Of a stretch of DNA of 64,000 nucleotides, positions 1-8,303 are shown piece by piece; position 1 is the stretch's first letter, and each line of letters begins with the position of its first letter. A program made the translations under genes and the position numbers. Under the pieces are notes generated by a model. That model did not search any database, had not been told where the DNA came from, and was given only the letters and a program-made list of their open reading frames with translations. The stretch comes from an uncultured Clostridia bacterium (GTDB lineage: Bacteria > Bacillota > Clostridia > Christensenellales > UBA1242): NCBI GenBank assembly GCA_944381185.1, contig CALWKE010000001.1:124001-188000 (forward strand), written 5' to 3'.

Positions 1-1329
1 AAATAAAATGTCTGCAAAAATTCCGCTAAAATTTGAACTTTTTTAGTTTTATCTTTCTCTTCCATTAATTCATGATGGCTTAAAAGAATTTCATTTGTTA
101 GTGATGCAACTTCAGCCACAAAAATTGTGTAATGACTCTTTGAATATGGCTGATTTTTTGCTGAATAATATGAGTGCATTGCATGCCCAAATTCATGAGC
201 GATTGCCGACTTCCAATAGGCTGTTCCATCATAGTTAAGCAAAATATATGGGTGGTTTGAATAATTACTGATTGTGTAGCCACCACTTGCCTTATTTTCT
301 CTTGGAAATGCGTCTATCCAACCTTCATCAACTGCTTTTTGAAACATATCAGCATAATCTTCACCAAGAATTTTAAATGCTTCTTTTATTCTATCTACCG
401 CCTTTTCGTAAGGAATGCCGTCTTGTTTTGTTCTAACAATGTTAGCAAATATATCTGCAGTGTAAAATTCAGACAAATTCATAACTTTCTTTTTAAGTTC
501 AAAATACTCTTGAAGCAAATTGACCTTGCTTGAAACTCTTTTTATGTTTTGAAGCATAATATCAGGTGTAACTTCTTCATCAAATGTGAGCATATCAAGC
601 GTTGAATTAAAACCACGAATGTCAGAGATAAAGTTCATGTATTTCACATTAGATAAATATAAATTTGTGAGTGTTTGATTAAGATTTTTATATTCACCCA
701 GATAAGTTTCATAAACTTTTTTTCGTTCAAATTGTTTTGAAGACTTCATAAGCAAATTGAAATTACCCGTTGTTAATTTTATTTTTCTTCCACCTTCATC
801 AACAAATTCACCATGATTCATTTCAATATCTGTTAGAGTGTCATAGATATCATCACTTGTAACAAAACTTGAAAGCGATGCCAAGATTTTTTCTTCTTTT
901 TCACTTAAAATATGTTGTTTTTGACGAATAATATCACAAATTGCTCGGTCAAAATCTTTAAATTCTGGGTCAGACTTAATTTCATTTAAAAATTCATCTG
1001 AAAGACTTGATAATTCAGTTCTAACGAATGCAAGCCTTTTATTTGCATCAGTAAAAAATGTACTTACGGCTTGATAAGTTTTGATATTTTCTTCATTTCT
1101 GCCATTATCATCAAATTTAACTCGTGCATAAACTGCCAATTTTTCGGCAATAACAGAAAATTCTTCATCTTCTTTAAAATAATTTAAAAGTATTTTTTTG
1201 TCATTTTTTATTAATTTATTTTGATATTTTTCAATATTTTTTACATAATTTTTTGCCTTTGCTAAATCTTTTGTAAAGGCTGAATTTGAAGCATATAAAT
1301 CGCTTAATTTCCACTTTCCGAGTTCCATA
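1..1329 (-). CDS. pepF: Oligoendopeptidase F, C-terminus cut by window edge
   Basis: M3-family zinc metallopeptidase that degrades short peptides in the cytosol. The reading frame is open from the ATG at 1329 to the left edge, giving 443 residues of a family that usually has about 600, so the last quarter lies outside the window. The zinc-binding HEFGH motif (HExxH type) is at about residue 378, inside the characteristic AIAHEFGHAMHS context. The start is fixed by an AAGGAG site seven bases upstream. Nothing looks broken in the visible part. The gene points out of the window, so its downstream partners are unknown. Confidence 0.9.
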
Positions 1330-1385
1330 AAAATCTCCTTGAATATATGTAGTATAAAACTTTTAAAAAATCTTGTCAAAGATAA

Positions 1386-1410
1386 TAAAAAAGATAGGAT
1401 TATTCCTACC
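1386..1410 (-). terminator. Rho-independent terminator after the DUF378 gene
   Basis: On the minus strand a GGTAGGA/TCCTATC hairpin (one G-T pair, 4-base loop) is followed by six T. It lies directly after the stop codon at 1413. Confidence 0.75.
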
Positions 1411-1412
1411 TT

Positions 1413-1658
1413 TTATTTCATCTGCTTATTCATTTGTCTATTCATTGTTTCATCTTTAGAAAACAATCTTGTTCGCCTTACAATGAGTTGAATGAGCATC
1501 CAAATTCCTGCAAGTCCAACAATTGCATAGAGAATTCTTACAAATACTCCTACGCCAAAAATCCAAGTCAACAAATTCCAAGAAAACACTCCAACTAAAA
1601 ACCAATTAAGTGAACCCAGAATAATTATTGACAAGGCAACAATGTTTGCTATTATCAT
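1413..1658 (-). CDS. Small membrane protein, DUF378 family
   Basis: An 81-residue protein with two hydrophobic segments (about residues 3-25 and 32-60) and a charged C-terminal tail. The N-terminal pattern with LGSLNWFLVGVF is typical of the DUF378 (YuzA-like) family of small membrane proteins, whose function is not known. The start has a GAGGAG site at good distance. It has its own terminator and is separated from secG by another terminator, so it is probably a single-gene transcript. Confidence 0.8.
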   Translation of the reverse strand: MIIANIVALSIIILGSLNWFLVGVFSWNLLTWIFGVGVFVRILYAIVGLAGIWMLIQLIVRRTRLFSKDETMNRQMNKQMK

Positions 1659-1720
1659 ATACTTTTCTCCTCTACTTTTAGTTGTTTGCTATATTTAGAA
1701 AAATATACATATTTATTTAT

Positions 1721-1744
1721 AAAAAAAACACAACCGAAGTTGCG
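1721..1744 (-). terminator. Terminator of secG
   Basis: Minus-strand hairpin CGCAAC-TTCG-GTTGTG with a stable TTCG tetraloop followed by eight T, immediately after the secG stop codon. Confidence 0.85.
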
Positions 1745-1745
1745 T

Positions 1746-2072
1746 TTAAACAGCTGGATAGATTGTGTTTAAAATTAAAAATGCAATACAAAATACCATA
1801 ATTAAAACAGCATCAATAATTGTTAAAGTTTTAATTTTGCCTTGAAGTGTTGCACCTTTATTTCTGTTATAAAAAGTGTCAGACTGACCAGAAATTGCTG
1901 AAACACCATTAGTGTTAGATTTTTGCATAATAACAAAAACAATCATTGCAATTGAGCAAATTGCAAGCAAACATAACAAAACAATCTTGATTATTGGAAA
2001 TGAATCTGCAATCCATGGAGCCGTTGCAGCATTTTCGTCCCTAGCACATATAAAACTGATTAAGTTATACAT
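1746..2072 (-). CDS. secG: Protein-export membrane protein SecG
   Basis: Small subunit of the SecYEG protein translocase in the cytoplasmic membrane. Two transmembrane segments flank the conserved cytoplasmic loop, here VIMQKSNTNG followed by SAISG and a QSDTFYNRNKG stretch, which is the SecG signature. I chose the ATG at 2072 (108 aa) because an AGGAGG site stands just upstream; a start at 2087 would place the SD inside the gene. The N-terminus before the first membrane segment is slightly longer than in Bacillus SecG. It is followed by a strong terminator. Confidence 0.85.
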   Translation of the reverse strand: MYNLISFICARDENAATAPWIADSFPIIKIVLLCLLAICSIAMIVFVIMQKSNTNGVSAISGQSDTFYNRNKGATLQGKIKTLTIIDAVLIMVFCIAFLILNTIYPAV

Positions 2073-2122
2073 AATTCCTCCTAGCAAGTTGGATTATAAC
2101 ATAAAAAATATCAAATTTCAAG

Positions 2123-2353
2123 TTATTTATAATATATCATTAGCAAAATAAATACTACGATGACAATTATAAATAAAAATATTAAAAAACCACGAATAGG
2201 ACCTTTTTTTGGAACAAAATTGCCTTTTGCAAGCGAATCCATTATTAAAAACAATAAAAATGCACCAAAAAGAGCAACGCCTATTATTGTTAAGCGTTTT
2301 TCTATTGCATTTTGAGCGAGCATAAATACCAAAGATATAAGACTATTTATCAT
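2123..2353 (-). CDS. Small two-helix membrane protein, unknown
   Basis: A 76-residue protein with hydrophobic stretches at about residues 5-12, 21-41 and 54-74 and a short basic loop (KKGPIRG) between the last two. I do not recognise the family. The ATG lies 2 bp after the tpiA stop codon and an AGGAA site overlaps the end of tpiA, so it is translated as the last gene of the pgk-tpiA operon. It may be a membrane accessory protein, but nothing visible gives a function. Confidence 0.6.
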   Translation of the reverse strand: MINSLISLVFMLAQNAIEKRLTIIGVALFGAFLLFLIMDSLAKGNFVPKKGPIRGFLIFLFIIVIVVFILLMIYYK

Positions 2354-2355
2354 TA

Positions 2356-3075
2356 TTAATTCCTGCTTTTTGCAATTGCTATATAATCCTCTGCTTTAAG
2401 GCTTGCCCCACCAATAAGCACACCATCAACATTTTCAAGAGCTAAAATTTCTTTACTGTTTGAAGGCTTAACACTTCCACCATAAAGCACTGGCAAGTTT
2501 TTGCCATAATTTTCACTTACTAAATTTTTAATATATCCATGAACCTTAACAATATCGGCAGTTGTTGCAACTTTGCCTGTTCCAATTGCCCAAACAGGTT
2601 CATAGGCAATTATAACATTATCTAAATCAGCAACACCATCAAGCCCACCCAAAATTTGAGTTTTGATTACTGATTTATATTTGCTTTTTTCGTCTAATGT
2701 TTCACCAACACAAAAGATAACTTTTAAGCCTTCTTTTAAAGCCGAGATAATTTTTTTGTTAATCATTTCATCGTTTTCATTAAAAATGTGTCTGCGTTCA
2801 CTATGACCTAAAATAACATAACTTGCACCGGCAGATTTTACCATTTTTGCTGATATTTCACCAGTATATGCACCCTTTTCAGCAAAGTGGCAATTTTCAG
2901 CACCTGTTGACATCAATTTTTTTGATGCATCTGCAAAATCTTTTATCATAACAGATGGAACGCAAACAACAAGATTATCCTCGCCCTTTGCATTCTTTTT
3001 TACATATTTAACAAATTCTGGAATATCTGAAAAATCATTATTCATCTTCCAGTTTGCAACAATTAATTTATTCAT
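2356..3075 (-). CDS. tpiA: Triosephosphate isomerase
   Basis: Interconverts dihydroxyacetone phosphate and glyceraldehyde 3-phosphate in glycolysis. The 239-residue length is normal. All catalytic signatures are present: Lys10 in NWKMN, His91 in GHSERR, Glu159 in YEPVWAIGTG, and the C-terminal phosphate-binding LYGGSVKP. The start at 3075 has an AAGGTG site; an upstream in-frame extension would run into the tail of pgk and is not real. It is co-transcribed with pgk (10-bp gap). Confidence 0.97.
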   Translation of the reverse strand: MNKLIVANWKMNNDFSDIPEFVKYVKKNAKGEDNLVVCVPSVMIKDFADASKKLMSTGAENCHFAEKGAYTGEISAKMVKSAGASYVILGHSERRHIFNENDEMINKKIISALKEGLKVIFCVGETLDEKSKYKSVIKTQILGGLDGVADLDNVIIAYEPVWAIGTGKVATTADIVKVHGYIKNLVSENYGKNLPVLYGGSVKPSNSKEILALENVDGVLIGGASLKAEDYIAIAKSRN

Positions 3076-3085
3076 TTTTTTCACC

Positions 3086-4414
3086 TTATTTTTTTGAAGT
3101 TGTCTTTGTGGCTGTTTTTGCTTTTGATTTAGACTTAACAGTTGTCTTTTTAACTGCTGTTTTTGGCTTTTCAATTGTTTTTTTATCAATCTCTGCAAAA
3201 TTTGGAGTTTTTACCTTTTTCTTATCTTCATCTTTATCAAGAAGCATTGCAACACCCGGAAGAGTTGCACCTTCCAAAAATTTAAGGGTTGCACCACCAC
3301 CTGTTGAAAGGTGCGTTACTTTGTTTGCAAAACCAAGTTCTTGAATTGCAGCAACAGAATCTCCGCCACCAACAATGCTAACAGCACCACTCTTTGCAAC
3401 TGCTTTTGCCACTGCAAGTGTGCCCTTTCTGAATTTTTTGAACTCAAAAACACCCATTGGACCATTCCAAATGATTGTTTTGGCATTCTTTATTTCTTTG
3501 GCAAACAATTTTTGTGTTTTTTTGCCAATATCCATTGCCTGATAACCATCTGCAATGTTTTGAGCATCAAAAGTTTTGCGTTTTGCTGTTGGTGAAAATT
3601 CACTGCCAGCAACAACATCAACAGGAAGCACCAAATTAACATTTAAAGTTTCTGCCTGTTCCATAACTGATTTTGCAACATCAAGCCTATCTTCTTCATA
3701 TTTTGAGAAACCAATTTTGTAACCTTTTGCTGCAAGGAAGGTGTTTGCCATTGCACCACCAATCAAAAGAGTGTTAGCCTCTTTCATAAGTGCTGAAATA
3801 ACATTGATTTTATCTGAAACCTTTGCACCACCAAGAATGACAACAAGTGGCTTTTCAGCATTGCTTACAGCATTTGAAAGTGCAACAATTTCACTATCCA
3901 TCAAAAAGCCTGCAACTGCTGGAAGATATTTTGCTATGCCTGCATTTGATGCGTGAGCTCTGTGTGCAACGCCAAAAGCATCATCAACATAAACATCTGC
4001 AAGGCTTGCAAGTTCTTTTGCAAAAGCATCGTCATTAGCTTCTTCTTCTGCATGAAATCTAACATTTTCAAGAAGAACAATCTCACCTTCTTTCATATCT
4101 TTAATTAAACCTTTTGCACTTGGCCCAATAACATCTTTTGCCATTTTTACTGGCATGTTAAGAAGTTCTGAAAGACGCTCTGCAATTGGTGCAAGTGAAT
4201 ATTTTTCATTAACAACACCCTTTGGTCTGCCCAAGTGTGAGCACAAAATGACCTTTGCATTTTGCTTAACCAAATAGTTAATTGTTGGAAGTGTGGCACG
4301 AATTCTTGTGTCATCAGTAATCTTCCCTGTTTCATCTTGTGGAACGTTAAAATCAACACGAACAAAAACTTTTTTGCCCGCTACATCAATATCTCTAAAA
4401 GTTTTCTTTTTCAT
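3086..4414 (-). CDS. pgk: Phosphoglycerate kinase with Lys/Thr-rich C-terminal tail
   Basis: Makes ATP from 1,3-bisphosphoglycerate in glycolysis. Standard features are visible: VDFNVP near the N-terminus, RPKG, the ILGGAKVSDKI substrate motif and the nucleotide-binding GGGDSVAA near the C-terminus. I start it at the ATG at 4414, which has a GAGGTG site at correct spacing. The protein has 442 residues against about 395 in most bacteria: after the normal end (LEG..LPGVAMLLDK) there is an extra tail of roughly 45-50 residues, almost only K, T, A and S. The stop of the tail lies 10 bp before tpiA. Confidence 0.97.
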   Translation of the reverse strand: MKKKTFRDIDVAGKKVFVRVDFNVPQDETGKITDDTRIRATLPTINYLVKQNAKVILCSHLGRPKGVVNEKYSLAPIAERLSELLNMPVKMAKDVIGPSAKGLIKDMKEGEIVLLENVRFHAEEEANDDAFAKELASLADVYVDDAFGVAHRAHASNAGIAKYLPAVAGFLMDSEIVALSNAVSNAEKPLVVILGGAKVSDKINVISALMKEANTLLIGGAMANTFLAAKGYKIGFSKYEEDRLDVAKSVMEQAETLNVNLVLPVDVVAGSEFSPTAKRKTFDAQNIADGYQAMDIGKKTQKLFAKEIKNAKTIIWNGPMGVFEFKKFRKGTLAVAKAVAKSGAVSIVGGGDSVAAIQELGFANKVTHLSTGGGATLKFLEGATLPGVAMLLDKDEDKKKVKTPNFAEIDKKTIEKPKTAVKKTTVKSKSKAKTATKTTSKK

Positions 4415-4466
4415 AAAAGACACCTCGTTAATTTAATTATATGTGCTAAAACCAAAGCACATTATT

Positions 4467-4496
4467 ATTATAGTAAAAAAAATTATCAGTTGTCAA
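4467..4496 (-). promoter_or_regulatory. Sigma-A promoter of pgk-tpiA
   Basis: TTGACA (4496-4491), 18-bp spacer, TATAAT (4472-4467) on the minus strand. The -35 box lies inside the dusB terminator hairpin. The predicted 5' leader then forms a short ATGTGCT/AGCACAT hairpin (about 4439-4462) before the SD. Confidence 0.7.
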
Positions 4497-4511
4497 ATAA
4501 TAACAACTGAT
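4475..4511 (-). terminator. Terminator of dusB
   Basis: Minus-strand ATCAGTTGT/ACAACTGAT hairpin (9 bp) with a 9-base loop, then AA and eight T. It overlaps the -35 box and spacer of the pgk promoter. Confidence 0.8.
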
Positions 4512-4522
4512 ATTTTCAAGGT

Positions 4523-5461
4523 TTACAGCATATTTTGTCTTAATTTTTCAATGATTTCTGAATAACTGTTCATTTTTAAAAGTTCTATTAAAAGTTTGGT
4601 GTTTTTATATTCTTTTTTTAGATAGTTTGCAAGGTGCGTTCGCATAGACAAAACAACCGCCTTTTCAGGAAAAAATTTCATCAATGTTTCATAGTGATAT
4701 TTTATCTGTTCAAACTTATTAACATCAGGTTTTTTACCTGATAAAATTTCTTCAAAAATTTCAGGCGAGCCCAAACTTGCCCTGCCTATCATAATTCCGT
4801 CTGCACCCGTTATTTTTAAAATATTTTCATAGTCTTCTCTTGTTTCACAATTTCCATTTGCAAAAATAGGAATATTTACTGCTTGTTTTACTTGTTTTAT
4901 TGCCTCATAGTTAACAATTCCAGAATAGCCCTGTTTGGTTGTTCTGCCATGAACTGTTATTGCTGCCGCCCCTGCCCTTTCACACATTCTAGCAAAATCC
5001 ACAGCAATATTTTCTTTTTCATCAAAACCTATTCTAAACTTAACCGTTATTGGCTTGTCTGTTGCATTAACGCAAGCACTTATTATTTGTTCTGCTAAAT
5101 CAAAATTTTTTAACAGTGCCGAACCATCGCCATTTTTAACAATTTTTGGTGCGGGACACCCCATGTTTATATCTATAATATCAAATTTAGCAAGCAATGG
5201 ATTTTTTACCGCTTCTGCCATAACCTCTGGTTCATGCCCAAAAATTTGAACCGCTTTCGGAACTTCATGATCAAGTGTAATCAAAAGGTCTTCTGTTTTT
5301 TTGTTTTTATATGAAAGCGCCTTTGCACTAACCATTTCGGTGCAAACCAGCCCCGCACCAAACTTCAAACACATATTTCGAAAAGCAACATCTGAAAGAC
5401 CTGCCATTGGTGCAAGTATTAAATTAGATTTCAACTCAACATTTTTAATTTTTAAATTCAT
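4523..5461 (-). CDS. dusB: tRNA-dihydrouridine synthase, DusB-like
   Basis: FMN enzyme that reduces specific uridines in the tRNA D-loop with NADPH. Visible family signatures are LAPMAGLSDVAFR at the N-terminus, INMGCPAPKIVKNGDGSALL, HGRTTKQGYSG, and the FMN-phosphate site GADGIMIGRASLG. Length (312 aa) is normal. There is no SD. Instead a TTGAAT-N17-TAAAAT promoter (5496-5468) places the predicted transcription start on the A of the ATG, so the mRNA may be leaderless. It is followed by a strong hairpin terminator. Confidence 0.9.
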   Translation of the reverse strand: MNLKIKNVELKSNLILAPMAGLSDVAFRNMCLKFGAGLVCTEMVSAKALSYKNKKTEDLLITLDHEVPKAVQIFGHEPEVMAEAVKNPLLAKFDIIDINMGCPAPKIVKNGDGSALLKNFDLAEQIISACVNATDKPITVKFRIGFDEKENIAVDFARMCERAGAAAITVHGRTTKQGYSGIVNYEAIKQVKQAVNIPIFANGNCETREDYENILKITGADGIMIGRASLGSPEIFEEILSGKKPDVNKFEQIKYHYETLMKFFPEKAVVLSMRTHLANYLKKEYKNTKLLIELLKMNSYSEIIEKLRQNML

Positions 5462-5467
5462 AAAACA

Positions 5468-5496
5468 ATTTTAGCAAATTTTTGCAGGCTATTCAA
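5468..5496 (-). promoter_or_regulatory. Leaderless-type promoter of dusB
   Basis: TTGAAT, 17-bp spacer, TAAAAT on the minus strand. The -10 box ends so that +1 falls at about 5461, the first base of the start codon. The -35 box overlaps the end of the preceding flippase gene. Confidence 0.5.
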
Positions 5497-7054
5497 CTGA
5501 ATTATTTGAAAGTATTGTGACTTTTTTTTTATAGATAAAAAACATATAATAACTCACACAAAAAATCAGCAGAGAAATTGCTCCCGCAACAACAAGTGAA
5601 AGAGATGAATTTAAAATAATTTTTAAAAATCTATTTGAAAAAAATGCAAACAAACACACCATGACCGCCTGAATAGAAATATAAAATATTGCATTTTTAG
5701 GGCTTGCATCTGTTATTTTTTTAACTTTATGCTGATTTAATAATACAATAAATAACTGACAGAAAACACTGGCAATAACCGTTCCCATTATATTGAGTTC
5801 TGGCATGCGAATAAGCATTGCATTTAAAGCAACTTTTAATATACTTGCAACTATTAAAACCACAACTGGATATTTTGTGTGCCCCAGTCCTTGAAGCACG
5901 CTTGTTGTGATTTGAACGAGTGATAAAAAGATTATGTTTGCGGAACTCAAGAATAATATTTTTACAGATAAATAAACTTCTGCATCTGTAAAACTGCTTC
6001 CATATAAAAGAGAAATTATTTGCTCGCCGAAAATAACATAACAAACAGCCGCAGCCACAGCCAAACTCAATGTTATTTGATAAGTTTTACATATTAATTG
6101 TTTTACTTTTTCTGTGTTACCATTTGCCTGCAATCCACTTAAACTTGGAAGAAGAACCGTTGAAAGTGAAATTGCAATGACCACTGGCATGTGAATAAGA
6201 GGTTCAACTACTCCTGATTCAAGCCCCAACATCATGGCTGAAATTTCATTTGTGTAGCCAACTGACATAAGCGAACTTATTGTTATGAAACTATTGACCA
6301 TTGTGGTTATTGGAACAATTAAACCACCTAGCGTGATTGGCACAACCAATTGCAAAAATTGTTTTGTTACTTTTATTGTTGACAAACTTTCATAATTATG
6401 GTTAAAAATTATTTTTTTTGACTTTGCCCTATCAAAAATATAGCAAATAATTAAAAATAACAATGCAAAAAATTCACTTATTGATATACCTAAAAGTGCC
6501 CCAAAAACAGAATAAATAACACCAAAATTAGATAATTTTATTGCAAGAAATAGCCCTATAACAAGTTTTAAAACTTGTTCAATTAGTCCAGATACCGCAG
6601 TTGGCATCATCTTTAATTTTCCTTGAAAATATCCACGAAAAGCAGATAAGGTTCCAACAAATATCACCGCTGGTGCAATAGCATAATAAGTTATATATGT
6701 TAATTCATTTCCGTGAAGTTTTGCAAAAAATCTTGCTCCTAAAACCAATATGGAAGCACCTAAAAAGGTTATTACAAATAAAACTATAAAAGAAATTTTT
6801 AAAAGTTTTTTTATTTCTTTAAACCTGTTTTGAGAAGAATATTCTGCAACAAGTTTTGATATTGCTACTGGAATTCCTGAAGTTGAAATTGTTAAAAAAA
6901 GAGAATATAAAGGAAAGACAAGTTGATACTCTCCCATTCCCACACTGCCAATTATTCTTGCGAGTGGAATGCGATAAACAGCACCTATTACCTTTCCTAT
7001 CAAATTAAAAATTATTAAAATTAATGCACCTTTTAAAAAGGTTCGATTTTTCAT
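5489..7054 (-). CDS. SpoVB/MurJ-like polysaccharide or lipid flippase
   Basis: Multi-pass membrane protein of the MVF/MATE-like flippase superfamily, closest in pattern to SpoVB, which acts in spore cortex formation, and to wall-precursor flippases. The N-terminus has the family sequence FNLIGKVIGAVYRIPLARIIG followed by GMGEYQLVFPLY and STSGIPVAISKLVAEY; about 14 hydrophobic segments follow in 521 residues, a normal length. There is no SD. A CATAAT box would put the transcript start on the ATG, but the best -35 (TTGCAT) is at 19 bp, so that promoter is weak evidence. Flippase substrate is inferred from the family only. Confidence 0.85.
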   Translation of the reverse strand: MKNRTFLKGALILIIFNLIGKVIGAVYRIPLARIIGSVGMGEYQLVFPLYSLFLTISTSGIPVAISKLVAEYSSQNRFKEIKKLLKISFIVLFVITFLGASILVLGARFFAKLHGNELTYITYYAIAPAVIFVGTLSAFRGYFQGKLKMMPTAVSGLIEQVLKLVIGLFLAIKLSNFGVIYSVFGALLGISISEFFALLFLIICYIFDRAKSKKIIFNHNYESLSTIKVTKQFLQLVVPITLGGLIVPITTMVNSFITISSLMSVGYTNEISAMMLGLESGVVEPLIHMPVVIAISLSTVLLPSLSGLQANGNTEKVKQLICKTYQITLSLAVAAAVCYVIFGEQIISLLYGSSFTDAEVYLSVKILFLSSANIIFLSLVQITTSVLQGLGHTKYPVVVLIVASILKVALNAMLIRMPELNIMGTVIASVFCQLFIVLLNQHKVKKITDASPKNAIFYISIQAVMVCLFAFFSNRFLKIILNSSLSLVVAGAISLLIFCVSYYMFFIYKKKVTILSNNSVE

Positions 7055-7083
7055 ATTGCTATTATGGTTTAACGCTGAATTTT

Positions 7084-7677
7084 TTATGCAATTTGAAATT
7101 CAAGCGTAAAACTTATTTTTGAACCTTCAAGGGCATCGCTTGCAAGTGAACCAAGCCAAACATAAAAAGTTAGTTCTTGAGTGCCCGATACATCGCTAAA
7201 TGAAGCAATTTCAATTTCATTATCTTCAAGTGATTTAGTTGTGTTTTCTATATCTTTAATCGCAACAAAAATGTTTTTTCTTTCTTCGTTAGCAGAAGTT
7301 TTATCTTTTTTTGTTTCAATCAAAATATCTTTTAAAATAATTTTAAAATTCTGTGAAGTTGAAACATAAATTGTGGAATAATAACCCTCACTTGAATTAT
7401 CACTGGTTATTGTTGATGGAATTTGCGAATCGGGGTCAAGCTCACCCGTTGCAGGTTTTAGACCAAGTTCCATTTTTGAAAGTTTTAATTCACTAGCCTT
7501 ATTTTTTAATTCTTTATCATGATAAATGGATATTCCACTTGCTGAAATTAAACTGATTTTTGTTACTTCAATTTTTGTTGAGCCATAAACAAATGCTGAA
7601 AAACATATTCCAATAACTGAAAATATTATTGCCAAAAAAATTACTAAAATACTTGCTGCAACAGATTTCTTTTCCAT
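7084..7677 (-). CDS. Exported protein, possibly TasA/camelysin-like
   Basis: A 197-residue protein with one N-terminal hydrophobic segment (about residues 7-31) and an otherwise polar sequence. The C-terminal pattern, FYVWLGSLASDALEG followed by a short beta strand, resembles the end of SipW-dependent TasA/camelysin-type secreted proteins, but the resemblance is short and I am unsure. The start has a TGAGGT site. It lies upstream of the SpoVB-like gene with a 29-bp gap, so the two may be co-transcribed. Confidence 0.5.
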   Translation of the reverse strand: MEKKSVAASILVIFLAIIFSVIGICFSAFVYGSTKIEVTKISLISASGISIYHDKELKNKASELKLSKMELGLKPATGELDPDSQIPSTITSDNSSEGYYSTIYVSTSQNFKIILKDILIETKKDKTSANEERKNIFVAIKDIENTTKSLEDNEIEIASFSDVSGTQELTFYVWLGSLASDALEGSKISFTLEFQIA

Positions 7678-7734
7678 TTTTACCTCATTTTAATTCTTGA
7701 CAAGGTAAAAAAATATTATTCAAAAATCTGCATA

Positions 7735-7761
7735 AAAAAATAAGCCCGAAGGCTTATTTTT
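7735..7761 (-). terminator. Terminator of small membrane gene (works on both strands)
   Basis: AAAAATAAGCC-CGAA-GGCTTATTTTT, an 11-bp hairpin with tetraloop and T-tracts on both strands, just after the stop codon at 7765. Confidence 0.85.
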
Positions 7762-7764
7762 GTT

Positions 7765-7953
7765 TTACTTTTTAAAACTCTTACCATAGTGCCAAACAAG
7801 TATTGAAGAAATTACCACAAAGAGTGCAACACCCGCAAAAAGCCCAAGTGAAAGAACACTAAAATCAAGTAAGAACATACATGTTATTCCTGCTGCTAAA
7901 AGTAAAATATTAACAACCAAAGTTATAATTAATGCTTTTCTTGAAATATCCAT
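7765..7953 (-). CDS. Small two-helix membrane protein, unknown
   Basis: A 62-residue protein with two transmembrane segments (about residues 7-30 and 34-54) and a basic C-terminus. No family recognised. The start has an AAGGTGG site at good spacing and the gene has its own terminator, so I consider it real. It may interact with a neighbouring envelope protein, but there is no direct evidence. Confidence 0.6.
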   Translation of the reverse strand: MDISRKALIITLVVNILLLAAGITCMFLLDFSVLSLGLFAGVALFVVISSILVWHYGKSFKK

Positions 7954-8032
7954 AGTACCACCTTCTATAGTTTTTAGTAATGATATTATAACACATATAT
8001 ATGCAAATTTCCATAGTTTTGTTAAAATTTTT

Positions 8033-8296
8033 TTAATTTTTTAACAAAAATATTGTTCTTGCTGCATCTAAAACAACCTTTTTTTCAATTCTTTCGTGCT
8101 TAAACTCATCTTTAACTAACTTTTTAAGGATTGTTCCGCCATGATAGCCATGCACAACAACTAAACATTTGATGTCTGCATCAATTAATCCCAGTTCATG
8201 CAAAAGTGTTATTTTTGCGTCTTCTTTAGTTTGCCCATGCAAATCAACAACTTTGTATTTTCCATAATAATATTCTATGAAACTATCTGGAACCAT
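8033..8296 (-). CDS. Stand-alone Smr domain protein
   Basis: An 87-residue protein made of little more than one Smr (small MutS-related) domain. The two conserved motifs are present: VDLHGQTKEDA near residue 18 and VVHGYHGGTILKKLV near residue 47, the latter in place of the usual HGxGxG. Smr domains bind and sometimes nick branched DNA or mRNA on stalled ribosomes. The start has an AGGTGA site. It begins 7 bp downstream of the secreted-protein gene at 8304-9725, probably in one transcript; the pairing does not suggest a shared job. Confidence 0.7.
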   Translation of the reverse strand: MVPDSFIEYYYGKYKVVDLHGQTKEDAKITLLHELGLIDADIKCLVVVHGYHGGTILKKLVKDEFKHERIEKKVVLDAARTIFLLKN

Positions 8297-8303
8297 AATT
8301 CAC

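Noticed and set aside
3076-3198. N-terminal extension of triosephosphate isomerase
   Set aside because: It overlaps the Lys-rich tail of pgk in another frame; the ATG at 3075 has an SD and gives a normal N-terminus.
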